This document shows, in pieces, positions 53,654 to 63,577 of a DNA stretch of 64,000 bases. Source of the DNA: Calocera cornea HHB12733. Taxonomy: Eukaryota; Basidiomycota; Dacrymycetes; Dacrymycetales; Dacrymycetaceae. The stretch covers positions 185,653 through 249,652 of the forward strand of contig KV423915.1 in assembly GCA_001632435.1 (NCBI GenBank). Reading direction: 5' to 3'. The notes below the pieces were generated by a model, which saw only the letters and a program-made list of their open reading frames with translations, made no database searches and was not told the DNA's origin. Positions within the stretch are counted from its first letter, which is position 1. The number at the start of each line of letters is the position of its first letter. Position numbers and translations under genes: made by a program.

Positions 53654-54015
53654 CGTTCCCCAGCTAGCAAGCAGCGAAGGGGGGTAGCAGGGTCGGGCTT
53701 TTGGTGCGGAGAGCTGAACAGCAGGACACCCTCCCGAGCTCAAGCCCAAATTTTGGCCGTGGGTGGCTGTGCCTTCGGGGCCCTGAAAAAGCCGGCAGGG
53801 CGTGCCGAGGGACTCGGAGAAGGGGGGACGCCGCCGGAGCCGAGGCTGTGATTACCGAGGGCGTATCGCGGGCTCAGGATCAGCTGGAGACCCGCCTGCT
53901 CCCTACGGTCGATCCGCACCTACACCGCTGCCCTCCTCCTCCTGCTTTCTGTTGCGACTATTATATTACCGCCACGGGCAAGAAGCTCAAAAATTGAAAA
54001 GTTGACCAGAAAGGG
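53654..54015. promoter_or_regulatory. Bidirectional promoter between SYO1 and the thioredoxin gene
   Basis: These 362 bases separate the two divergent ATGs, so both genes must start from here. TATTATATTACC at about 53959-53970 is AT-rich and lies about 50 bases upstream of the thioredoxin ATG; it may act as a TATA-like element. Confidence 0.45.
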
Positions 54016-54789
54016 ATGTCGACAATTACGCATATCAAGTCCGGGAAGCAGCTGTCGGGCTTGCTCAGCGCCAATGCTGGGAAGCTGGCCGTGATCGACT
54101 TCCATGCTGTGAGTTCCGTTGCTGCCTCTGTCGCACTAACTTCCCACCTCTCAACCTCGATCCCAACCTGCTCCTACTCCATCCCTTCCCGTTTTCACTT
54201 CTTCTCTTCCTGTACGGCAAGCTGACCTGATTGTGTCGGAATGGTAGACATGGTGCGGCCCCTGCCACGCCATCGCCCCGCGGTATGAAGCGCTCAGCAA
54301 GCAGTACACGGACGCGCTCTTCCTGAAGTGCGACGTCGACGCGTGCCGCGAGGTCGCGCGGGAGTACATGGTCACTGCTATGGTGCGCCTTTCTCCCTCC
54401 CACTTCAGGTCTCTGGTCTGATGGTGCGGGCAGCCGACGTTCATATTCCTCAAGAACGGGAAGAAAGTCGCTACCGTGCGTGGTGCTGATGTTCGGTACG
54501 CATTGCCTCCTGCCCCAGTCTCCCAACATCATACTGACCAACCTTCAGCGGCATCGAATCCGCCCTCAAGACGCACTCCACCCCCAGCACCTCCGCCGCT
54601 TTCACCGGCAAAGGGCAAACCCTCGGCGGCGCCGACCCGGCCCCCTCGCCCGCCGTGGCTGCTCCCTCCGGGGGACCAGACGTGCTGGCGTGGTTCAACA
54701 ACTTGGACCCGCAGGCGCGGCTCTTTGGAGGGTTGATACTTGCGTACCTAGTGTTCTGGTACTTCTTTAGCCCGAGTGGGTCTGCCTGA
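54016..54789 (+). CDS. Thioredoxin with a C-terminal membrane anchor
   Basis: Four exons: 54016-54108, 54248-54382, 54434-54495 and 54549-54789 (176 residues). Residues 1-105 are a complete thioredoxin fold: LAVIDFHATWCGPCHAIAP with the catalytic CGPC (Cys about 34 and 37), FLKCDVDACREVAREY and AMPTFIFLKNGKKV with the cis-proline. The active site is rebuilt exactly across intron 1. A Ser/Thr/Pro/Ala/Gly linker follows and then a single hydrophobic helix near the C-terminus (LFGGLILAYLVFWYFF, about 156-171), ending SPSGSA. There is no signal peptide, so this would be a tail-anchored thioredoxin facing the cytosol. Relatives are TXNL1-like with PITH domains or TMX proteins, but neither architecture matches. 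Confidence 0.88.
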
Positions 54790-54922
54790 GCCTGCTGCAG
54801 GGTGGGTGTGGTGTAGGAAGTGCTTCCTGGTGTTCTTTTTCATTCAAGTATATCTAACAATCCCCTTGTACTTTGGAGCATTGTGCGTGAGGTATGTTGT
54901 CGTAAAGCGGCACTCGCTGTCC

Positions 54923-55181
54923 ATGTCGACACTCGTCTCTGTCAGCGCCCTCTCCCGCCGCGGTGGTGCGACGCGGCAAGCGGTGCGCGTCCCTTTCGCA
55001 TTCCCGACAGGTGTCAGGCGCGCCTACTCCTCCATTGACACCAGAACCCAGCACATGCGTATACCTCTCTCACTACCTGCTGCATAACTCCTCTCCATAC
55101 TCTCTCCTTGCACTCCCGGCTCCAGCTCTTGCATCTTTTCCCGCATATACCCAGCGCAGCGTAGAAGCAGCAACAGCATAG
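54923..55181 (+). CDS. Candidate 63-residue mitochondrial protein
   Basis: Exons 54923-55058 and 55126-55181 join in phase across a 67-base intron (GTATAC donor, CATAAC branch, CTCCAG acceptor). The predicted N-terminus (MSTLVSVSALSRRGGATRQA, then VRVPFAF and RRAYSS) has the marks of a mitochondrial presequence: no acidic residue in the first 38, many Arg and Ser, and an RAYSS site like the R-3 cleavage motif. The mature part would be only about 25 residues (TQHMPLASFPAYTQRS and a short end), which is odd. The stop lies 5 bases before the PFA4 ATG, so it may instead be an upstream open frame in the PFA4 leader. I do not recognise a family. Confidence 0.35.
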
Positions 55182-55185
55182 AGGG

Positions 55186-57483
55186 ATGGGCCGCATCCTC
55201 GGGCGGGTCCTGTACGCCCCGTCCCCGTCTCACACAACATCCAGCAGGGCTGACCGAGAGCTTGTGACGTTGCGGCGTACAGCGCGACATCGACCTGCGT
55301 GCTCATCGCGTTCATCGCATACAGCTCGCAGGTCTTCCTCTTCTTTCCGTGGTATGGGAGTGTCATCAGCGTCGACTTCCTGTGGGCTATGGTGCCATTC
55401 AAGTACGTCGCATCCCGCCTCGCTGCTCCAAATAGGATGCTGACAGCTGCACAGTATCCTCGTAGCGATGATCTGGTGGAACTACTACCTGGTCGTGATG
55501 ACCGACCCGGGCCGGATCCCCGAGGGATGGCAGCCGCACTTGGTTGAGGGCCAGAGCTTTGAGGTCAAGCAGGGGAATGGGCAGCTGAGGTACTGCAGGA
55601 GCTGTAAGGTCTACAAGCCGCCGCGGTGTACGTCATCCGCTTCTCTACTCTCGAGGCCTTTGAGAGTATGCTAATGCTGTGGCTGACGTTGTTGTTGTTC
55701 ACGGCGGTTCCGTTGCTCAGCACACCACTGCCGCGACTGCAACAAGTGCACACTGCGGATGGACCACCACTGCCCATGGGTGAACAACTGCATCGGGCAC
55801 GGCAACTACGCGAGCTTCATGCGCTTCCTCTTCTTCGTCGACTGCGCCTGCGCCTACCACCTCGTCCTCTTCTTCCGCCTCGTGTGGGATGTCGTCGACT
55901 ACCGCTACATGTACACGCCCAGCACGGGGACGGTCGTCTGGGGTGCGCTCAACTTTGCGACGTGCGTGCCGGTCATGTGCGCCGTGGGGTTGTTCAGCTT
56001 GTATCATTTTTACTTGCTGGCGACGAACACGACCACCATAGAGGCCTGGGAGAAGGACAAGGTCGCGATGCTCGTCCGGCGCGGGCGGATCGAGAAGGTA
56101 GCTTCCCTTTTTCCCTGCCCTTCTTCTCGCCCGCTAACGCGCATACACAGATAAAATTCCCGTACAACCTCGGGCTGGTACAGAACCTGCGCTACGTCCT
56201 GGGCAGTAGCATGCTCTTCTGGTGCCTCCCGACCAGGTCGGTGCAGGGAGACGGCCTGAGCTATCCCGTCGAGGCGGGCACAGGTGAGTGGCACGCCCAT
56301 GCGTCGGGCAAGGAGCGGTCTTCCCCGCTCGTCCCTGGCTATCCTCCCTATCCTGCGTACCCTCCTGGCGCTGGTGCGCCGGGGATGGGGGACAACGGAT
56401 ATGGCTACCCCTACCCGGACGGGCACGCCGTGCTGGAGAATGGCACCGTGACCCTGCACGAGGATGGGCAGGACGCGTACGCGCGCGTGCGGGGCCGGAC
56501 AGAGCCGGGCGACGCGGGGGAGGCGGTCTGAACATGGGTACGCCTTGCGCGCTTGCTCGCTCGGTGAGTGCTTGCTTACCCCCGCTTCTGTAGGTAGAAG
56601 CTGATTCTGATATGCTTTATGTGTTGTAGATGAGCGCGTGCCCCTTATGTGGCCTCCCCAAGACCCGAGCAACGACTACGAGCCGCGGCCTCTACCAGAC
56701 ACGCCCTGGACATACGGCTCCGGCGTCAATCCGCATCTCGAGCCGTCCAACGCCCGGCTGCGGGCGACTACGGCCGGGGCCGGCGGCCGGCGGAACAACG
56801 CGGGCGGGAGGAGGAGGCGCGAGCCAGACCGGTTCACCGCCTTTCTCAAATCGCTCGACAACGACGATCCTGATTACAGCCCGTCGCCGACATCATCGGA
56901 CCTCGAATCCGATGCGAATGCGAATGATGATGGGGCTGCTGCGAATGGCGCTAGAAGGCTCCAGGCCGCCGGTGGGCATCAGAGCGAGGAGGAAGACGCG
57001 GACTCTGATGCGTACGATACGAGCACCGGGCGGGTCAAGGCGCGCCGGGGCTCGGAGGGGTGGGAGGTCAAGCCCCTCACGGCCTGGGCGAGGGAGGAGA
57101 TTGTCCGAAAGTATGCGGCGTCGCGCGGGCTCGGCCAGGAGCGCGAGCGTGTGCCTGAGGCCGACCCTAGCCAGAGCGTGGTACCCGGCGAGACGCGCGA
57201 TGACGCGCTGCTGGACGGGTGGGGCGCGCCAGCGCAGCAGCAGGCGTCCCTGCCCCCGCCTGATAAGTACAAGCGGTATGTGCCCTCGGCGGAGGACTCG
57301 AGCTCGTCCGAGGACGGCGAACCCGCAGGCGAGGCCGGGGTCCGGGATAGGCTCTGGGAGCAGCATATCGATGCCTGGGAGGGGCGCGTGAATGGGGACG
57401 GCGGTGGAGGAGCGGCCGGGAATGGGGTGACGGGGGTGATCCATGGACTTGCTGATCCGGACGGTGTGCTGGAGGATAACTAG
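55186..57483 (+). CDS. PFA4: DHHC palmitoyltransferase, PFA4 type
   Basis: Exons: 55186-55211, 55283-55402, 55455-55627, 55721-56097, 56151-56283 and probably 56630-57483 (560 residues). PFA4 palmitoylates chitin-synthase chaperones and other proteins at the ER. Membrane segments are LATSTCVLIAFIAYSSQVFL, ILVAMIWWNYYLVVM, FLFFVDCACAYHLVLFF and VMCAVGLFSLYHFYLL. The cysteine-rich domain reads PPRSHHCRDCNKC, MDHHCPWVNNC with the catalytic DHHC, then TTT in ATNTTTIEAW. MWPPQDPSNDYEP in the last exon is the WPPxDP motif of PFA4. The last intron (56284-56629) has a strong GTGAGT donor and matching phase but is long. Reading through it instead gives a 358-residue form ending at 56531, and its sequence looks coding. 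Confidence 0.88.
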
Positions 57484-58387
57484 GATTTGTACGGGTGTAC
57501 GGGCGTACGCCCTTTACGTAGTGGCTAGTGCGCAAGGAGCGCAGCGGACTGCTTTCAACGTCGGGAATCATCTTGATGCTGTATCTCTTCCTCCTGCTGG
57601 GGCTGCCGCCGGATCAGCCGATCAATAATCACAGTACATATGACTAGGACGAGGTTATACTTGGATGTTGACAGCGTGGCATGCTGTCCCTACTTTTCCG
57701 CTTCATGATGAAGCGCTGCACCGCCCTCGAAAGCCAAGGGCTGCGAGGGCCCTTCGCGGGGCACAAGAGTTGCCTCTTACTTCGATGCGATCTCAGGCGA
57801 TGCGACTCTGATGGTACATTTCGCTTCATTATCAAATCACCAAGTCATACGCTAGTTACCGGCATAGCTGGCCCGGCGCACGGACCACAGTGATCTTATC
57901 CTGGAGCGACTCTTTCTGCTTTTTTCTCTCACGCCCCGGGTCGCCCCTGCAGATGCTCGCACCTACCAACGCGTGATTAACCTGACGTATCGACGTACCT
58001 GAAACCCATATGCACCAGCAGGGTCTCCAACGTACGCAAGCAGAAGCACCTCGAATTCCCCTGCGCCCGCCGCTTCTTTTTGGAGCCACGTTGTCCTATT
58101 GTGCCGCGTCCGAGGTGGCAGCGCGCTGTGGCGTTCTTGCATCTTCATCCTATCTGGGGATTGGCTCGGCTCGTCTGCCTTGTATAACTACCCATCGCCA
58201 GTCTTTGAGCTGATGCTGATCGCCTTCAGTAGCTGCGACTGCCTCTGACTACTTGCTGCTCCGCAGAGAGGCACACCAGTACACGCCAGCGGTCGGGAAA
58301 CGGACCACAATTCCGCGAGTTTCCGCTTGTCTTCCAACCGGCTCCTCGAGCCTTCCGCTTTCCCAGGCTCAAAGACTCCGATAAAAG
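57484..58387. other. Intergenic region upstream of the bZIP gene (0.9 kb)
   Basis: No gene is recognised. A CGCTTCATGATGAAGCG inverted repeat lies at about 57700-57716 (8-base arms around a central G), and TTCGCTTCATTATCAAAT at about 57818 echoes one arm. A CACAGTACAT copy of the recurring motif lies at about 57630-57639. GATAAAAG lies just before the bZIP ATG. Confidence 0.45.
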
Positions 58388-59218
58388 ATGGTGTCAGTGA
58401 TGACTGCACCTGTACCCTACCCGATCAGCATGGAGATCTTCGACCAGGTCCACGCACACTCCCTGCCCAGGATCGATCCCTCGTCTTTTCCGGCTTGGCA
58501 GATAGGCGCCCAGACGCAGCCTTTCTCCGACCCTGTCTCGGCGTCCAGCACCACTTCCGCTGAGGGCTGGATGACTGGCGGCTCTTCCGCTTCGTTTACG
58601 ACACCGAATTACGAAACCACCGCACTTCCTGCGTATCACTATGCCCAGGGCTTCGACCGTCCGTGGCTGTTCTCTCCACCGAGCGGCTTCCGAAAGGGCT
58701 TGAAGAAAACGGATCTGCGCCCAATCAATGCGCCAACCAAACCACGATCACAGCTGCCGAGAGCGAACAAGAGGCCCTCGCCGTACGCCCGACCAGAAAC
58801 AAGCAAGCCTTCCAGACAGAGGAGCAGCAGTGGCAGCGTCAAATCGGGTAAAGCATCGCCCTCGCCCGAACAGCTGGCCAAGCTCGAGAGGCGCCGTCGC
58901 GCCAACGCAGAAGCGCAGCGCCTCTCGCGCCAACGCAAAGAGGAAACCCTTCTAGCCCTGCGACAGGAGGTGGAGGGCCTCAGCCGGCGCGCTAACGCAC
59001 TCGACGAGGACCTTCAGCGACTACGGCAGCAAAAAGAACAAGCAGATCAACTTCTGCAGCATGAGGCGGCGAGAGCATGTCAACTGCAGGTCGAAATTGA
59101 CAGGAGAAGAAGCCTGCGGCGGAGACAGGCACAGGGAGGCTTCCACCAGATGCAGGTGGAGCAGGGAATGACCCCGGTGATAGGCCTCACCGGATTTCCC
59201 AATGGGTTCTGGGGCTAG
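58388..59218 (+). CDS. bZIP transcription factor (uncharacterised)
   Basis: One exon, 276 residues. The bZIP occupies about residues 165-235. The basic region, ERRRRANAEAQRLSRQRKEE, fits the N-x2-A-Q-x2-S-R pattern. It is followed by leucine/alanine heptads (LLALRQEVEGLSRRANALDE, DLQRLRQQKEQADQLL). A basic Ser/Pro/Arg-rich segment precedes it (NKRPSPYARPETSKPSRQRS) and probably holds the nuclear signal. The N-terminal half is Ser/Thr/Pro/aromatic-rich and may be an activation domain. The C-terminus ends VIGLTGFPNGFWG. The ATG at 58388 is the first in frame. It converges on the RSC4-like gene. The target promoter class is unknown. Confidence 0.85.
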   Translation: MVSVMTAPVPYPISMEIFDQVHAHSLPRIDPSSFPAWQIGAQTQPFSDPVSASSTTSAEGWMTGGSSASFTTPNYETTALPAYHYAQGFDRPWLFSPPSGFRKGLKKTDLRPINAPTKPRSQLPRANKRPSPYARPETSKPSRQRSSSGSVKSGKASPSPEQLAKLERRRRANAEAQRLSRQRKEETLLALRQEVEGLSRRANALDEDLQRLRQQKEQADQLLQHEAARACQLQVEIDRRRSLRRRQAQGGFHQMQVEQGMTPVIGLTGFPNGFWG

Positions 59219-59472
59219 CAGACATCTTCACGACTTATCTATTATTGTTCTGGATGACCTTGTGTAGGATCGATCGCGTTTCCTTGGGCTGTATTTATGT
59301 ATTATCGGATCCTTGCATGTCTATCTCGCACGGGAGCTGTTGTATCGAAATATTGTGATTGTGGCTACATCCTAGAACAGCAGATTAATGCTACAAGACT
59401 CATATTACCCTCGTAACTATTGAATACACTCGATTAAAACAGCAATCACGAAGCATACTCCCGTGCGGAAGG

Positions 59473-61889
59473 TCAGTTGACCTTCATCACGAAAAGCTTC
59501 CATACTTGAGGTTTCCCGTGAGATTCCTTCGGTTCCACACCAATCTCAACAATGTTCATTCCAGCTGAGAGCTCCACAGTCCATGTCGGCCGGTTCTGCC
59601 GCAATTCGGCTGCGCCTTTCACGTTCATGTCGTCCACCGCCAGTGCTTCGATCAGAACGCCGTTGAGTTTCACGGCACAGTTGAATTTCTCCGGCAAGAT
59701 CGCTTCATCGATCTCGCCAATTGCGTCAACATCCCCATTTGTCTGCTGCTCTTCGTCCGCATAGTGAAGGCTGCTAGCGTTGAAGGTCACGTCGATGAGC
59801 ATCTTCTTCTCGCTGATACCCAATATCAGGGAATATGCTTTGGTGATGTCGTCCTTGAGAGTAATACGGCGCTTTGTTGGTTGAACAAGCAGGTCAATCT
59901 GCTTGATCATCCGTTTCTTCGGGTCTTCCGGAGGAGGTGGCGACTTCGCCATTGGTACAGAGGATACAGGGGCAGGGGCCGGAACACTGGTTTCAACTGT
60001 CGTGTTCTGCTCCGAAGAGGCGGGGGAGGCGACAGCGGCAGCGGTAACGGTGGCCGGTGACAGTGCTCGTTGTGATGCGGGTAAGGAAGGCGATAAGAAT
60101 GGTGACATGTGAGCTGCTGCATTCGGGTACAGCGAGCTGTAGTAAGCGGCCAGGGGGGTTGTGGCGGAGTATTGTCTAGCAAGTGCTGGCACCGGAGGGA
60201 GAGCCTGGTATGGCGCTGATGGCGCACGTGTGGGTGGCGACGCAACTTCTGAAGCCATCCGTTCTGATGGGACTTCCGAGGGCCGGACAACCACAGCGAC
60301 CGGAGATGAATGAGATATGCCGGCAGATTGCGAAGCCAGGAGAGGCGATGCTATCTTAACTGGCGAGCCAACGTCCACGGTCGGGGATCTGGCCCCTGCG
60401 GCCCCATTCAATGGACGCTTGATCCGTATCTTGGTTGAAGCATCTCCGTTCAGCGGCGGTTGGTCGGAAAACCGTGTAGGAAGACTCTTCAGGCTGTCAT
60501 GCCATGCTTTCTGTACGAGCAATCAGCATATAATTCACACTTTCCAAAGCATCGTGCGCACCATCAGGAACTTCGCATCTTCGGCGATATCAGAACCTTC
60601 CTCGTTAAACGACAAGGCATTGTTGAACATCAAATCGACATCCGCCGTGCACTGCGCCACAGATTTGTATTCGTTCTTGCTGACTTTCTCCTGCGGATGG
60701 ATAAGTAACGTAGCAATGCCTGCCAGTAAGGAGCGTACCAGGATCTGAGTCATACAAATTGGATGTTCAATGGTTTGGTAATAGTGTGGCCAATCCTTGT
60801 GACTGGGCAGCTCCATGAAGATGCCGCAGCGATCGCGGTTGGACCTGGCATTTGTCAGGCCTTGACCACTGCGAAGGAAGACAACGGTGCTCACTCCTCA
60901 TCCGTTTTCCTCGTCAATTTCGTAAGCCTGATCTTCAGCGCCTTCTGGAGCGTGGGAGGTTTGCGCTTCCTCGTCTTGCCCCCTACAACCTCGATATCCT
61001 GACTCTCCTGGCCGTCCTCACCTTCGCCTTCGACATCGATATCCATCTCATCGACCACATCAGGCTCGACCTGCACTTGCGGTGTCTTATTCTCCGTGGG
61101 ATGCTCATCGTCGTCATCGTCGTCGTCGTGACTGTGGTGGTTGAGAGCCTTGAATTGCTTGTTGATGAGTTTCTACAACAAGAGGATGAGTGGATGGTGG
61201 TAGATGCATGACATCTAGGTGCACACCTTTAGATGCTTCGCATCCTGCCATATCTGACTCTCTTTCACGTTGTATCTTTGGGCATTACGGAAGATGGTGA
61301 GCAAGTCTTGCCGAACAGCCTCGAGGTTTGAATATGAGAGGCTGTCGAGGTTTGCCTGGGTCGTCTGATCAGGATCATGCACTCGATAGCGCAGACTCGA
61401 GCGTACCTTTACGTCCTCCATACAAAGCGGGCGTTTGATTTGTTCATAGTAGTCAGGATACAGCCGTCTGCTGGGCAACCGTAGAAAGTCGTAGCACAGC
61501 AGTCTAGCACTGGAATAGTAGCAATGGGTGAGCGTCTGAACGGACGAAACTGGCGCGTCCAGGGTTACATCCACCCCTTGGACCAGAACGATCACTCACG
61601 CCGAGTCTTTCTCCTCCCTCACTGCCTTCCATACATTGCTGCCCTCCTCGGCAACCTTCACTCTTTCCTCTGTTCCCACGTCTGCATCCTCTTGCTTCAT
61701 GCCTCGTTTCTTTTCTTCGGATGTCTTGCGCTGCTTGGTCCTGCCGCCCGCTGATGGGTCGGGCGACTCCTTGCGCTTCTTGAGTCGCGGGCCATCGATG
61801 ATGTTGGCCGGATCGATTCCCATGCGTGGCTTTCGGGGCTTCACAGCCTGGTCCGTCATCTGGTCGGGTACCGGCGACGAAGATGACAT
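59473..61889 (-). CDS. RSC4: Tandem-bromodomain chromatin remodelling subunit, RSC4-like
   Basis: Seven exons: 61889-61600, 61509-61407, 61364-61227, 61172-60895, 60868-60739, 60690-60562 and 60510-59473 (701 residues). RSC4 is the acetyl-lysine reader of the RSC remodelling complex. The N-terminus is basic (KPRKPRMG, RLKKRKESPD). Bromodomain 1 (about 95-180) shows LYPDYYEQIKRPLCMEDVK and NAQRYNVKESQIWQDAKHLK. An acidic linker with a poly-Asp run follows. Bromodomain 2 (about 275-370) shows WPHYYQTIEHPICMTQI and MFNNALSFNEEGSDIAEDAK. The NA-x-YN pattern keeps the acetyl-lysine Asn in domain 1, and domain 2 reads NALSFN. The C-terminal 210 residues (KRRITLKDDITKAYSL onward) are conserved-looking and end FVMKVN. 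Confidence 0.88.
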
Positions 61890-63577
61890 TTTGTTGGTTT
61901 GCTTGCTAAACGTCGAAATACAGCCTTGGATGGCTGCTACGCGAGTGCCTGTCACCTGGCCTTGTGAGCGACGCTGCCGCTGTTGTGCCTGACCTGATTA
62001 GTCACGTGCCGACGGAATCAAAAATTGTGTACCAACTTGGATGACCGTGCACGAATCCAGTCTCCTATCATCTCCTAACCACCATCAATCTCACATGATC
62101 CTTTGTGCTGTGTATCGCATTTGAACACGATGTCGGAACTGCAACTGAGCATTCGGAAATCGAGTGAAGCGCCTGACGCGCTCGTCAAAGAAGCGGCGTG
62201 TCGTGGCGCTCTGCTGTTCGGCGAGTACCGCTGTGCTTTGTAGCAATCTACACTGTATCGGCATTGTGGACCATCTGACTCATACAGGACTGTGTCCAGG
62301 AGATGTCTTGGAAGCCACATCAGTTCCCTTTCAGGAAGGGGCCAGCGCTGTCCAAGATGTGTACTATGCCGCGTATCCGTCTGTTCCAGCAAGCCTGCTC
62401 CTGCCTTCACGCGTTTCTGTCGGACCATCTCGGTGACTCGAGTACTCATCTTTGGTTTAGGTGTGAGAACTCTGCACAGTAAGCTTCCGAACTCAGCCAT
62501 GATCTCCTTTGGCCATGATTGGCCGCTGACTCACTTTGCACCGCCGACCTGTTGAGTGTGTCAGAACTCATTGAGTCACTCTGAGAATTGACTGTTATGG
62601 TACTTTGCCTCATGCCATTGCGCTTCAAGCGGGTCTTCATTCCCAAGCAAATCGGTAGATCCGCGGGGACCTCGGGCATGAGCTTGGCCATGAACCTTCA
62701 CCTCATATGCAGTCATGCATGGAAGTTGTTGCTGTGTCGCGAAGGTTCTTCCCTCTTCGAACCCAATACAATAATGTTCAGGTACTATAAGCTTCGCCGA
62801 CATAGGCGCCTGGCGACGATCATGTGTATGCAGACAGCGTGTATATCCCCTATGTGTGTGACTGTTGATGAATTATAAACGGTAGTCGTGTGTACATGTG
62901 AGCTAAGGCCAGAGTCAGCGCATCCTGATGATCCGCCGAATACGGACGATCGGCACAAATAACGCGCCAGGTGACGTTGGCGTCTGGCAAAACCGAGACT
63001 AAGAATAATACTCGAGTCACACTCCCGTACGTCTGAGACATGCGAGTCTTGAGTCCCGAGGCATGGTAGATGCAAGGCATCTAACTGTGCAAACCCACAC
63101 CCTAGACACGCAGCATCCCGCCAGATCCCATGATGCACCAGCAGCCGGTCATCCGGATTCAACCCCACCAGAGCTCTTCCAGCCAGCGCACGCAGAGGGA
63201 TAGGCGCCAGCTGTTAGGGAAAATGTTACAAACGGCAACTATAATCCGAGCCTGTCACACGGAGGGTCGGACTTCCGAGTTCCGACCAGTGCATCACACT
63301 GAGCGTGATTGTAAGGTTCCCAGTCAAGTACTGCGATAGCTGTCTAAAGCGCCAACAATTACAATGAATTAATAGTGCTCACTGGCAGCACAGAGAAGGT
63401 AAAGATGAACGCCGGGGGTAGCCGCGCCCATCGCTCGCGTGAATACAGGTAGAAGTCAGAAGTGATTGATACGCTACAAGGATGAGAGGGGATATCATCA
63501 GGTCGTGAATGATCGAGAAACATGGTCCGCAAGAATTACAAGAATTACACAAAGAAAGGGGTAGAAGGCACGGATCA
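61890..63577. other. Long intergenic region (1.7 kb), no clear gene
   Basis: Short open frames exist. A plus-strand ATG at 62130 gives MSELQLSIRKSSEAPDALVK and then an end near 62240. A GT-AG pair (62233-62286) follows but runs into a stop in the natural phase, so I do not call a gene. On the minus strand two short frames near 62446-62691 and 62075-62500 show no family similarity. The rest looks like 5' flank of the RSC4-like gene and 3' flank of the bZIP gene at 63578. Confidence 0.4.

Noticed and set aside
57700..57716. Hairpin CGCTTCATGATGAAGCG as a terminator or riboswitch
   Set aside because: Fungal nuclear genes do not use such terminators, and it lies over 200 bases past the PFA4 stop without a U tract.
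62130..62460. Possible two-exon gene starting MSELQLSIRK, with LLFGEYR recalling orotate phosphoribosyltransferase
   Set aside because: The expected LKSGR-SPYFF continuation is absent and the natural splice creates a stop.
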